Source: Acanthaster planci
Taxonomy: Eukaryota; Echinodermata; Asteroidea; Valvatida; Acanthasteridae
Reading direction: 5' to 3'
Assembly (NCBI RefSeq): GCF_001949145.1
Contig: NW_019091434.1
Span: 637,965-701,964, forward strand
DNA: 64,000 bases
Part shown: positions 11,896-25,900 of the stretch, piece by piece
Position numbering within the stretch: position 1 is the stretch's first letter
Layout: the number at the start of each line of letters is the position of its first letter
Program-made: the position numbers and the translations under genes
The notes under the pieces: model-generated
The model's input: only the letters and a program-made list of their open reading frames with translations
What the model was told of the DNA's origin: nothing
Databases searched by the model: none

Positions 11896-12621
11896 CAGTT
11901 GAACCTCAATAAGAAGAGCACTGTTTNNNNNNNNNNNNNNNNNNNNNNNNNNNNNNNNNNNNNNNNNNNNNNNNNNNNNNNNNNNNNNNNNNNNNNNNNN
12001 NNNNNNNNNNNNNNNNNNNNNNNNNNNNNNNNNNNNNNNNNNNNNNNNNNNNNNNNNNNNNNNNNNNNNNNNNNNNNNNNNNNNNNNNNNNNNNNNNNNN
12101 NNNNNNNNNNNNNNNNNNNNNNNNNNNNNNNNNNNNNNNNNNNNNNNNNNNNNNNNNNNNNNNNNNNNNNNNNNNNNNNNNNNNNNNNNNNNNNNNNNNN
12201 NNNNNNNNNNNNNNNNNNNNNNNNNNNNNNNNNNNNNNNNNNNNNNNNNNNNNNNNNNNNNNNNNNNNNNNNNNNNNNNNNNNNNNNNNNNNNNNNNNNN
12301 NNNNNNNNNNNNNNNNNNNNNNNNNNNNNNNNNNNNNNNNNNNNNNNNNNNNNNNNNNNNNNNNNNNNNNNNNNNNNNNNNNNNNNNNNNNNNNNNNNNN
12401 NNNNNNNNNNNNNNNNNNNNNNNNNNNNNNNNNNNNNNNNNNNNNNNNNNNNNNNNNNNNNNNNNNNNNNNNNNNNNNNNNNNNNNNNNNNNNNNNNNAA
12501 AGGGTGAGGTCTCAAGTCTGTTTTCCATTGTTTCTTACTCTTGATAATACAAGGTTCCTGTTATAACAAGGTAATTTGTAAAGTTAAATGTCAAGGACGT
12601 CTTATTCACGAGGTTCAACTG
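11896..12621. mobile_element. pogo/Tigger-like TIR element containing the assembly gap
   Basis: The left end is CAGTTGAACCTC preceded by TA. The right end is GAGGTTCAACTG followed by TA. Together they are perfect 12-bp terminal inverted repeats with a TA target duplication, the signature of pogo/Tigger elements of the Tc1-mariner group. The middle is the run of N at 11927-12498, so its true length and any transposase are unknown. Confidence 0.75.
11927..12498. other. Assembly gap (N run)
   Basis: An unbroken run of N of about 572 bases. Apparent open frames across it are artefacts. Because both flanks belong to one TIR element, the gap most likely hides repeat sequence rather than a gene. 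Confidence 0.98.
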
Positions 12622-13926
12622 TATTAGCTTGGAGAATTCCAATGTGATAATGCAAAGTGTAATTGGAAATTTGCTTGCTATTCTATTGTGGCATTGAGCT
12701 TGTTGTTTCCTCAGATTTAAACAATTCCATGATGAAATATGATGGCAGTGCCCAAATGCTGTATATCATGAAATTCTTTTGACATGTACATAGTAATTCA
12801 TCGGTTTAGCAATTTGCCCCAGCAAATCTGTCGAGATTCAAGGCTTTTGAGCCTGTTCTGTCTCTTGTGGAATAGCCCTGGTAACTGAATGGGAATTTTT
12901 AGAGACAGTTGGCAGTGGCAGTTGGTAACCCTACCAGTCCTATGTAGCCAGTGTACTTTAGTTCTCATCATTTTGAGCATGTACAAATTACATATACCCA
13001 TACATGTAGCTCATTATTAGTAGATTGACCTGCTAGGACTTTTATGTTCTCCACTTCCCAGCCTCTCAAAAGTCTCCCTCTGAAGTATTAAGGATCTACA
13101 GCCCAACTGTGCGTAGAGTATGGACTCCTTTCTTGAGCTGTACATGGAACTGTTTTTACTTTAAATATTCACAAGAGGCTTGTATGTCCGAGGCTCAGGT
13201 GCAGTACATCTGTATTGCAAAGATGCTGCAGATTGTACACATTCAGATGAAACAATTCATTCAATTAGTTTATGTGAGAATGTGCACAAATTCTTAATTG
13301 GTATGGGACCATACATGTGGCACATATGTACATGCATGAATAGGGTAAAAGGTCTCTGGCTTTTAATGTTTGTCAGCTCTCCTAGAGTATAGCCTCATGT
13401 ACATGACCATGTACTTCACAGAATAAAATATTTTCTCATATGCACATGTATGCTGTAGTCTGTTCAATGTTTCTTCTCATTCTTGTGAATTTTCACTGAT
13501 TTTTGTGTTGCTGTTTTTCCTTCATTTTTGTATTTTTTGTCTTTCACGTTAGAAAGATAACACGTTTACGTGTATAAAACTGATTTTTTTAGATGATGTC
13601 AGCTGCTTCAATCCAATGTATTTTTTAAATACAAAATATTTTTGCTGGAAAATATATGTGTGTGCATTAAAAACAAAAAGAGCAAAATCTGAGATATTAA
13701 AATGATGGACATGAAACATTATATAAGGTGAAACAGCCTCACATCGTACGTGTGATCATCTCAAAGCCCTGTGGTTTAATGCCTATCAGCACATCAATCA
13801 ATTCTCCATAATTTGGGAAATCTTCAACAAGTTTTGTGTCACGATCATTAAAACTGACTTGGCAGAACCCACACTGCTTAAAACATGCAAAATGAGATCC
13901 ACAGTGCCGTACTCGTGTACTCACAG
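12622..13926. other. Spacer before the first recognised exon of the TBC/C2-like gene
   Basis: This is AT-rich sequence with short unrelated open frames. The promoter and possibly further 5' exons of the gene starting at 13927 should lie here or across the gap, but I could not recognise them. Confidence 0.4.
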
Positions 13927-16900
13927 GTGCACGCTCGTATCAGTCAAGAGCTCGTCAAGAGTCTCCAGCTGGATCTGGCAAACATGGAAGAGGAGAGGAA
14001 ACAGATGATCTTGCACCTGCTGGGGCCGATGTTTGTCAAGCAATACATGGAAAGCATGGTGCCCAGGCCGGAGGTATTGGTACGTATTAGTTGCTTTGTG
14101 TGTTGAAAAACTGTGGCATGGCCATGGACTGTGTTGCCAAGTAGCAAAGTTCTGTGGAGCTGGCATACCAGGTCATTTTTACAGACTGGAACATCTGTCT
14201 TACATGTGTGTACACAATGGAGTTCTGGTCTTTTGTGCATGCCGGTAGCCTCGTGGCAATGGTTGACTTTGAGGAATCGGACTAGCCTGTCTCTCTTTCG
14301 TTGATGGGGGTGTATTGATGCATGGAACCCACAGGCTGAGTGCCCAGCTAGTCTTGACAGAAGTATACTTGAATGCAGAGAGCCATTATGTTTTGCTGTT
14401 GCCCATAAAATATAAAATTGTATAAATTTTGGGCACACATCCAGGTACATATATGGCTTCCATCATTTCTTTTGTTTATAAGGCTCCATCAGCACTCGGT
14501 GTTGAGCGAAAGAAGCAGTTGCAGAGAGCTACCCAGGTACTCCTCAGAGACAAACTCGACCTCGTCATTAGAGAGCTTGGCTATGCACCAATGTCGAGTA
14601 ATGCTTCCACTCCGGTCACCGACAGACAGCAGGATGGAGATAGGGCAGGGGAGCAGGGAAGGTCAGACATGCAGGCAGTGATTGACCATGCCAGGGGGAT
14701 CTTGGAGACTGGTCTTAAGAGAGACCTGGTGATACATGAGATGAGACAGAAACAAGAACAGCCAGATCCCAAAGGTGTGTAAATTGTTCTAAAATCGTTG
14801 GGTTTGTATGGTGCTTTTGCTGTCTTCCCGTGAACAATCTTTCATAAAAAAATCAGAATTGTTCATTAGAAGGAAGCAGTTCTCATAAATATGGCATATA
14901 ATTAATCCCTCTAGTAAAGCTTTGAAAATGAGATGTTGCCTGTTGACCTTTCACTTGCTTTGTCATAGTCAAAGTTCTTGCCAGTGTAGCAGTGGTTGGC
15001 AAACTGTATGGCTGGCCATCAGAACAAAAGCTGCATGATTGACTGTACTAAATATCTCACAGAGCCTTCAAAGACAATACTGCAACTGCTAACTATTCAA
15101 TAAAATCCCCCTCTTGACCACTGTCGGGGGCAATCATGCATTTTAAGGCACAACTAATTACCAACCAGCAGTGAATCATCTGGGCCCAATTTCATGGCGC
15201 AGCTTACCATAAGCGAAAAATCTGGCTTACTGTAGCAGAAAATTCTATGCTTACGGCGAATGTAAATTTCATGGGTTAGCGAAGAATTTGGGCTTGTGCG
15301 CATGCGTACATCCCGCAACATAGGATTCTGTACTTAAAGGGTGAGCGCAGAATTTTTCTACTAGCACGGTTAGCGCAGAATGGAGATTGTAAGGACAGAA
15401 TTCTGCGGTAAACAGCGCCATGAAATTTGGCCCTGTAGACTTTGGCCACTCATTCAGATGGCTGGGAACATGAGAAAGTATAGAGTTTTGAAGTTAAGGT
15501 TCTTTCTGAACCCAGATGTGCCTACATCCGTAAGCAATATTAAGCTCTCCAGCAAAACCAGCGACCATCTGGGAATGTCCCTGATTGCCATTCTCCAGCG
15601 AGACCCAACCCGACTTGACAGCGTATGCCGCCGACTGTCCGGGAAGCAGCTTCCCCAGACACTGAGGAGCTACCTGTGGGCAGAGATTCTGCTGCGGATG
15701 GCAGAGGATGGTGGGGGCGGTGGAGAAAAGTAAGATGGAGGGTTGCGAAAGTTGGATGGATATCCATTTCACGCGAATGGAGAAAAATTGATTTCAATCA
15801 GAACTTGATCCACTGCTTTATTGCAAGCTGTCAAATTGTTTTGATTGGTTACAAGTCTGAAACAATAATCCTTTTGAACTGAAGATCATTTTGACCAAAG
15901 ATCTTATAGTGCTGCGGCGCAGGATGGGGAACTCTGCCAAAATGGTGAAATCACCATAATCGCCATTTGGGCAAGCAATACGCCTGCGCAGTGGATGTTA
16001 ATGCACAGGGACACACACACAACAATTGCGATTACAACATTGTACGCGTATTCACGATACAGTTTTCCATCTTGCGCCGCTACACGGAACTATACAATCT
16101 TTGGTTTTGACATCTGCGTAAAAGGTTCAACATTATGCTGCCATGATGTACAAAAGCCAGTTCATTTCTTACCCAAAGTCAGGGTATGGCATGAAATTTT
16201 CTTAATAAACTTCACCTGCACTTATGATGTGATTTGCTCATTGTACATACACAACATATACTTGCTGTACTTGCTGTATAATAATATATAATTTGAGTTC
16301 ACATTTGCTTTCAAGCTGAGTGTGAACAAAACTCCATTTTGGGTTACACAGTCAGTCAAAGATGCTTTTACTAATTACCTCATTGTTAAAACCACCCCCA
16401 CAAGAGGCTTAGAGGAGCAGAATGTGTCTATAACTGTTCTCATTTCACACACACAGGTCCTCAGAAAAAGCAATTCGGAAGAAATTTGCGAAGGCTGTGT
16501 CAAAGGGCAAAGTCGACATGAAGATTACCAAGGCAACAGAGTGCCCAATAGGAGGACTCATTGAAACAGCTGTTAAAGAGGTAAATGAAACTAACCGTAA
16601 TCACATGCATGCACAGAACAAAACAAACTACTGTTGCAAATGTCAAATTAAATTGAATATTAAGCAACAGTCCATGATAAAGCTACCTTTTTGTAGTTTC
16701 TTTGGGTTTGCAATTCTTGTACATGTACCAGAGATTTTGTGGAAACCATGGGGATGATGATTGAATCTAGAAGAATATGTAGAAGGTACTGTTTGCCTTT
16801 CCAAAGGAGCCGGGTAAGGACACATTATGTTTTGATGGGTTCAAAGTTCCTCACATGGCACGGAAGGCTCTCAACCAGATGTCAGTGTAATGTGCACAAT

Positions 16901-19900
16901 CCATAACATTTGAGCAATTGAGAAACTGCGGAGTATGGGTCGATGCATGGCAACCACAGCACCAGTCTACCACCAGGCATCGGGGAGTACACACTCATGC
17001 TCTGACATGCATACCACATACAAACAATATCCAAGGGGGAAATGAACCACTGACTGAAAACAGCAAGTACACAACCTGATCTGGTGATCTTGACTGGTAT
17101 ATTTATTCCTTTACCTTGGGGTACCTTGTAAGGTCTTTGTTCCAAATGGGATTGACAAAATGGCAAAATCCCCTCTCAAGCCCAATATCTGGGGTTCCAA
17201 CTCATGCTGGTGCGAGGCCAGCTCATTTGTCTCTAGGCACAGCAGGCTGCAGAGCGTAAAACTGACTCAGGATTCAAAGCAATGATGAGGAGTGGAGGAA
17301 AAGCGAGATGCAGCGGACACAAGCCTGCGACCAAACAGAGTACAGCGACAGAAGAGCGCAACCGCATGTGAGCCACACGCTATACCCGCGCTAGGTACCA
17401 ACTCCCTACGCAATTTGTGCACAGCACAATGAGCCTGAGCCCGCATACCAGTTATACATAAACTTTAACAAGTCTTACCAGTACAGATTAACTATTCCGC
17501 TACAACATCAATTCTAGTTTGCATTTTAAGAATCCATATGACAGTAGTTGACTGATTTGAAGATTTTGTACCTGAACAAATGAGTGCCCGAAATCCAATT
17601 TTTGTGACTATGCATCACCTACAGATATTATCTTAATTTTGAATGTTTATTACTCATTCCATGCACAAGTAGTTTCTTGTATTCGCTTTTCAGGTTTTTT
17701 ACATATCCAAAATAGATTTTTTTCATCGGAAGATTACATTCATTCTGCCATCAGAGATTTGATGCCACACCGTGCATGCAGGCTCACAGACTGGGCAAGA
17801 TCCACAGACAGGCCAGGGAGGCCCTGAACGTCCTGTACACGTACAACCGCAGCTACGAACCCTTCCTGATTGACTGGATTTTCCCCCTGCAGCTGGCATT
17901 CCACGACCGCCAAATGAAAGGTGAGGAAATTCCTCAAAGCCAAAGATAGAAGATTACACAGTATTACTTTGGTCTTTGACAATGCACAAATGATTTGGAA
18001 ATGCAGCAAGGAGATGAACCTGAAATTGAGCGGACTGGACATTGACAGGACATTGACCGGGCATTGACGGTGCTCGTGGGAGTGGGGAAGGGGTAGGGTA
18101 TACAGTGGTCCATGTTCGCATCAGACATTTTCATGTAACTGTGCACAGCAAGCCTGTAGAGTGTTTGCTGGGTGCCGGGACTGCCCAGTGGCAGTAACAT
18201 CCAAACATAAGCCTTTTATCTTTCCCACTGGTGTGGGTAGTTGGGAGCCAAGTCTTTACCACTACCATTAATAACAGGTTTTTATAAAGCACTTTTAACT
18301 AAGACCAAAGCACTTTCCATTTTATTACTGTACATTACTAGTAGGGATTAAAATGAAAAACAAGATGGTGTGTCAGAACTTTGTGGCTTTTGTTTCTGCA
18401 TTAAAGTTTTTAGACAAAAATGCTAGTTGAAAATGTCTAAGACATGTACAAAAAGCCTCAAACTCAAGTTTGAGTTCTTTTCCTACTGTTTGGAGTTTCT
18501 TTTTATACAATTGTTGTGATATACAGTCAAACCTCATTGCTAAGAGGTACTCTGGACTTTGCAGATTACCTTTTCATAACAGGAACTTTTTATAATCCGG
18601 AGTGAACAAAATTAGGAACGAAAGACTGGGACCTGAAAGAGTTCTTTGTTATAAGCAGAATGTTGTAGACATATTAACACATATTAACAATTCTTAGGAA
18701 TGAGGTTCAACTGTATGCCAAAACTCGTATTTTCCTCCTTGCTCATAGCCTTAGTTCATCTGATTTAATTCCTACCGTACCATCCCTACACATGTTCTTT
18801 GCAATGACATGAAAATGATATCTAAATTACAGAGAAAATTGATTCAATTATCTGTATGCATTAAACTTGTAAATAAACGTTAATAGTTTGACATTTAATT
18901 TTGTAATTGAACATTTCTCTGTAGTGCTACAAATTGTATAGTAGATGTACATGATATCCAGTTTAAACACAAATTTAAACACAAAAGTTGTATTTAATTT
19001 GATCACAAATTAAAATCTTTGCTGATTTCTTTTGCAGAGGAACACCCCTATGAGTTGGCTCTTTACCTAGACCTCCTAAATACCTATGCCTTTCCGAAAT
19101 GGCCGGAGATTTTTGCAGTTGCTGAGCAAGCAATGGCCCGGCTGAAGATGGCTGACAAGGAATTGTATGACCACTTACAGCACTGTGCAATCAGCAATGT
19201 GAAAGTCAACCCACAGGTTAATAAAACACAAGATCTGTTTGTCCACTCATACCCTAACATAAAAACTAGAAACATTGTAAGGTCTTTTGAAAACACAGCA
19301 ATCATTAGAACAATTTCTCACATGTATTTGCCAGGCTCTCAGTTCTTTTCTTCAGTGTTCCTCCTTATCCAAGTTCTGGTTGTTTCGCAGCTTCATTCAA
19401 AATACATTCATTTACATCATCAGAACATTCTAACTGGAAAGAATGAATCATTATAAACAAATGGAAAGATAGATAGTAAGAGCTTTACATGAGAAGAAAT
19501 TGGATACTCTTCCACTGAGAGTTATATTAAATGAATACTTACTTGCTTCATTATTGTGTCCTTCATTCTTTAAAAAAAGTGTATTTTCATGCAAATGTCT
19601 TAGTGTTTTGGAAGAGATGGTAGTGCATGGGCCAAAAGACAAGTTTAAAAATGTCTTTTGTCTGCCAGGATTTTTTGGTGCATCTCATACATGCAGAGAA
19701 GAGAAAAGCCGCTGCTTTAAGTTGGAGCGTCGGCACCGAGGAATCCAACGATCCCTCTGCCGACTCGGCAACAAAGGAGTTGTTGGCAAGCCCCATCATA
19801 TTCCTACGCAAGTGGGTTGGCGAGGTAAAGTAAATGTTTTTTATTTTTTGGAAAACCAGCCTCTTTTGATAAGTATTACATTGTAATCACTAGTAGTGGG

Positions 19901-22900
19901 AATGTAACATAATTTGGTTTCTTGTTATTAGAACAGTAACCTGATTAAAAAAAAAGCATGTGAAAACTTGTCCGATTGCTAAATACTAACCATATCAAAA
20001 ACCTTCGCATATATGATTCACCATTCCCTTTTGGCTGGTTTTTATTTTTAAAGTTTCCATCAAAAATCTTTTCAGCAATTTCTTTTTCATTGTCCAAGAA
20101 GTTACAACATAATTTACGTAGTTATTAGTATCCAGTGTCATAATTTGGAACCAGTTAACACCAATGGCCACATACCTGGTTCCGATGCATACCAGTGATT
20201 ATCATTGTTTCTTATCACAGGGTTTTGTGTGTGTCCTGAACTGCTCAGCCATGATGTACATATGGGACCAGTGCTTTGTGGAACGTTGGGACAGGCAAGT
20301 TCTGGAAGATGCTTGCCTGGCCCTCTTGCTCTTACTCAAAGAGAAATTTATGGATGCCGTAGACTACCACCAGATGAGACAGGTAAACTTTGACCCCTGT
20401 TTATACCTTGAGAGCAATGATGTATCCAAGTTGCACCCCAAAAGACTGTTGACTTAAAAAGAAATTATTAACTGAGCAGTGTAGAAACTGTACTACAGTC
20501 TTTCTTTTTGGCATGTGAAGATTATTATTTTTTAAATTCAATTTGCCCCCATCACCGACCTAGTCCTGGATCCACCACTGCGTGAAATAAGTCTTCTTTT
20601 AGGTTTTGATTACAATTTTATAACTTTCCTTTCATGAATCATAGATTTATCTCAGATGCACTGCTCAAGTTTAAGGAGCTCAAGCTATTTTAACTTTGAT
20701 TTTTTACTGATTGGTGGTAGAGAAGCAGTCTTGAATCAGAATGTTATCACTTTGTAATATTATCACTGCTTTAATACATGTATATAATTATTGGAAACCA
20801 AATTTTTTTTCAGGTATTTCTGAATGAACCATCACAGATTTTGACTCTCGACCTGGTAAGATCCTACCAGCATACCCGAGGGATCCAACCACTTGATTCT
20901 GTGCCAGATGATCTCAACAGCAGGAACTCTGTGTAAGTATTCTAATTTTTGGATGAAAATTTACTGTCATCAAGATTTGTTCCACTTTGTTTTGTTTTTT
21001 CTTTAGATTTTAGTGACAAGGGCAGTGGAAATTAAGTTAGGTTAAAACTTGATTTTCCCATGAACCTACATATCCATGAGGAATCTCCAGTGTTTTGATG
21101 TGACTATTTACAATGTTATCAGCTGTATAAGCAGATTTGTAATCAAGACCATCACAAAGCCAGACCCAAGACATGGCTGCCTTATAGATCCCTCAATGAG
21201 GCTTGGTGGGGTCTCAACTACAACACTGGGTGTACATGTGTAAAGTGGCTTGAAGTATGTTCGGGGAAAAGATGCTTTCTCTGTTCGTTGCAAGGGTACA
21301 GCTATGCTTCCCAGTGGTACTCTTTAACCTTGCTGGTAGATTTTGACAGACTCAACTGCAGCTATGACCAGGTCCCCATTAGGTGTCATGGTAATATCAC
21401 GTAAATTGCCATAACCCTTGACAGTGCATCCAAGGTACCTGCCGTCAGGTCCATAATGGAGAATCTCACCAAGCGAGGGCCAGTCACCACACACAGCAAC
21501 AAAGATACTGCCCTGATTGTCACAACACACTCCCATTGGGCCCCAGTCAGGCATGTCGTTGTCAATGTGCACTGAACATGCCATACCGCCACTGTAGTCC
21601 AGTGCCAGCAGCTTTTTCTTCCCCCAGTTTGTGTAGATGAGACTTTGCTTGCTGATGGTCAGATAGGAGCTGATCATCGGAGCAAAGAGCTTCTTGACAA
21701 TCCCTCCTCTGGAGTTGTGCAGATATATCAACTCTTTGTCTGCGTAGCCCACTGCTATCTGGTTCCTGTCATCCACTGCCAGGCATGTTGGCTGGCTGTC
21801 TGACCCTCCACCTAGTGTGAACTGATGAAGGAGCTGATACTTCCGGTTGAAGATCTTGACCTTGGGGCTGTCAAGGACAACAATCTGGTCCTGGGTGTTG
21901 ACTGCGATGTGCCTGGGATCAGCAAGACCTTCAATCTGCAGTCTTTTGAAGTGGACGTAGAATTCAGAGTGGCTGGCGGGAGAAGGCATGCAGGTCACCA
22001 GCTGTTTGTGATTAATGTCCGCCACGAGGATTTCATTGTCGGAGAATGCAGCGACATACCAGGCAGCGGTGAACTCGGAACGATCTGGTTCAAAAGTCCA
22101 CAGCTCTCTCTTCAATTTCCACTGGTCTGTCTGTCTATCCTGTGATTCCTTGCTGCTTGGTGCCTTCACTTTCAAGTCTACCTCTTCATGCACCAATCTT
22201 CCGAGTGACCCAGCTTCCTCTTTGAATTCAACAACGGACAGACGGTCAGGCGTTTTCTCCGGCTGCCTCAATGTCAGTGCTTCTATGTTGTCCAAGACTT
22301 TCTGCTGGAGGTTCAGAATCTCGCAGTAACTAGCTTGCACTATAATTTGGTTCACCTGTTTCAGCTTGTTCCCTGCCTGGATCACCTCTTTGTTGTATGC
22401 AGCCTTAGTTGATTTGAACATCTGGCATTGGTCAGAGTAGATGCCTTTCAGCCTCTCTATCATTTTCTCCTCCTCTTCTCTGATCCGAGCAACCTCTTTG
22501 TTAGCCTTTTTGGTGATCTGCCTCTTGGCATTGGAACACATGACGCATAGATGCAGCAAGGATTTGGTCATTTCATCTGCAGCCCTGGCAAAGACCACGC
22601 GGTGCTTTTCGGCCGCACCTGCAAGTTCCGCAAGGTTTCGTCTGCATTTGGCTGAGGCCTCTGACAGTGTTTCCACAGAGTGGCTGTGATCTCTGTGATC
22701 AACCTCAGCGCAAAGCCCACACAGAAGCTGCTTGCACATGGCGCAGTAGACGTCTGCTCGTTGGTCTGGGTGCTTGGCACAGTAAGGAACATACTCCCTG
22801 AGTTTGCTCTTGTAGGCAACCTCTCCTGAATGGAGCTGAGCCAGCGAGTAGATGTTATGAGGTGCGGCAGCCATCTGATCATGTGCTCCCCGGCATTCCT

Positions 22901-25900
22901 GACACAGACACTTATCACAGTCCATGCACCTCCACATGGCCGGACTTTTCTTTTCACAGGTTTGGCATCTGATCTCTGACCCTTGATGCCCATGTAGCCA
23001 TTCCTTCACTGTGCCTTCCTCCACCAGGGCACTTAACGTCAAATGATCAGGCAGGTCAGCAGGCTCTTCCACCTTGGTTTGGCTACCGCAAACAGGGCAT
23101 GTTAGAATTGGACTTTCTGAATCTCGACCCACCGGCAGCTTTTGGAGGCATTCAAGGCAAACACTGTGCAAGCAGTCAAGAATTTTTGGCTCTTTGAAGT
23201 TCTTTGCGCAAATGGGGCAGTCCAGTAGAACCTCATTTGTCATATTACTAGAATCTTGCCAAGCTGCCATCTTAATAATCAGTAAAGAGACAGCAAAAAT
23301 CTGTGAAATTAAAAAGAAATTGTTTTTCATCACCTGAAGCTCCATAATAAAAAGGTTGAGGCACATCACTGAGCCCATTTTTAACACTTTGAGTTTCACT
23401 GATATGTTATACGTGCATTCTTGATGCCCTTCATAGAATATGTTACTGGATAATACAAATTCCTTTGCGATTACATTGCACACAGGGTACATGTGGTGTC
23501 ATTACAGGTTTAGACCTGAGTGTGCAATCTTTGGTAATAAACAATCACAGCGAACTCGAGTTTCAGGGTACCCCAACTGGGCCAAGGTCATGGAGCGGTT
23601 ACGTTTGCAAAATGGATTTGGGCTGTTGAAAGCCATGGTAATCCACAGGCATACTAGCCTTTCATAGAATCTACCTGACTTGACCCCGACTGGAACAACA
23701 TGCAACAAGTTTTCTGAACAACAGTATACATGTATGTGTACCGCAGTGTCAACCATTTTGCATCGTTCCACGAATCTGCCTTGTTTTGCATAATGTTTGT
23801 GGGATAGGGCTGAACTGGTCAGTTACTTTGTCCAGACCCTGCTTGACAAATTGACTTAGATACTGACTTTTGACCAAAGATCATATAGCACCGAAGGAGC
23901 AAGATGGATAACTCTGCCCAAAAGGTGTAATTACCACGGGCGCCATTTGAGCAAGTGATACGCCTGCGCCGTTTACAGTAATGCTTGGGCGCAGGCTCAC
24001 CAGGTGCACGTGGCTGCCGCGGCGCCTGCTGCGGCGCCTGCGCCTGTGCATTAATGTACATTGCGCAGGCGTATCGCTTGCTCAAATAGCGCCCATGCAA
24101 TTACAACGTTTTACGTGTATTCACGGTGAAGTTAGCCATCTTGCGCCGCTTTGCAGCACTATATGATCTTTGCTTTTGACAGACTCGATTCCAACTCTGG
24201 AACTGAAATGCACACGTATGCCAGGCAATACATTTCAGTGACAGGAACATGTACAAGTGACAGTGAACAAGTAATGAATGTTTCTTGTTCATGCTTTGGG
24301 TAATGCCATTCAGTGAAAGATAATATTTCCCACTGGGATTTCCTCTTGGAATGGAGCACTCCACCTGTCACTTCATGAAATTATTCTTACCATTGTACTT
24401 TTCATTATTTGTTACTAATAAAATATGAGCAGATTGGCAGAGGTGTTACTGTATGCTACAAATTGTACAGACTATGAAGATTAATGAAGATTAACACATT
24501 CTTGGATGTTGGTGAAGCTGTTTTCACATAATAGAGTGCCTACTTACCTGCAATTTTGAGAACTGTTTTGCAAAATTCAAAGTCTGCCTGTAAAGAAGTA
24601 CATGTACATCTAATTGGAATCTGACTTCCACACACAAGTGGCATTACATTCTTTCAGTGGAGTGTTGTAGAATTCTGCAGGTGAATGTCAAACGTTATGG
24701 CGACGTACACTTCAAACTTGATTAATCCGTGGCTTATAGGCCTACTGCAGGCCACATTGTGCTGTCTCATTCTGCATGATTTCCAGTTGTTACATGTGGT
24801 GCAAGCAATGGACGCTGTGGTGTACATGAGATAATGGGCCATTGATAAATGACTCCAAAGTCCAGGGCTTTGAAATACATCTGTACCGTACGTGGCAGTG
24901 ATGTTGCTATGTATGAATACCACTTGACCTAGATTTGTTGATATTGCAGTCGGAAATGAGTATGAAAAGATTGACACCCTGAATGAAATCATTTGTTCCC
25001 AAGCTTGGCTGTCATAAATTCTTCATGTCATATGTTAATGACTCATTTCTGACAGCGTGTCTCTATGCCCTCCCCCCTCCTTTTCCACACAAACTTAACC
25101 GAACATGTAAATAACAAAATCATTCTTTTCAGAATTATCACAAGGGGCATTCTTTTCCTTCCAGGAAAATCTTTTTAAGTTTTAAAAATAGGACTGGTCT
25201 CACTCAGAGCTTGACTACCAATTGACATAACCCTATAGTGACCTTTTCAGTTGTGGCATTGTGTAATGTAATGCATAGAGTGCGTTGCATATACAGTATA
25301 TAGGTGTGTGTGTTCCTCGTGAGAAGGTGTGATATTCTACATTGTAGATCTTTTGTCTCTCCAACTGAAAAAATTAATTTCCTGTTAAGAATATCTGCCA
25401 TATATATGTACACAGTGACTCCACAAAACTGCTTTACAGTGTGATCCACTGTCATCCAATCTCATTGTATGGATTTTGATATGTTGAAAAAGAAATCATA
25501 TATTTCTCTTGATATCATTTAAATTTTAATTTGTGGTGTTTTGCTTGATCACTTCACGCTGGAATTATTTCACTGTGGATTGGCCCTTTTTCTGAAAAGT
25601 GCAAAGATATTTGAAAAAGATAAGATGTATTGGCTGAATTTTAAAATAAAGTTAAAAAACCTATTACTCCTGAGTTTTTTGGTACAGTATTTCTCCCTGC
25701 AACTTCATCCATGGGGCCTAATCTTGGTGCAGTATTTGCTACATTGACAGCTCACCTAGAGTTGTCAAGCTCAGTACAAGTCATTATACCCCCACACACC
25801 TGAGACATTGTGTGTATCTGCAAAACCACTACTGGAAGCTCGAGTATCAGCAAAAGATTTACGGTTGACCCATTACCTGCCCCCACAAATGTACACATGC

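Noticed and set aside
11880-12528. Three open frames of more than 200 codons
   Set aside because: They consist almost only of undetermined residues across the N run.
21825-22993. Open frames of 80-141 codons in other frames of the TRIM gene
   Set aside because: They are shadows of the 648-codon TRIM frame with no independent motif.
23271-23492. N-terminal extension of the TRIM frame by 74 residues
   Set aside because: The sequence is hydrophobic and untypical; TRIM proteins normally begin shortly before the RING, so it is probably 5' UTR.
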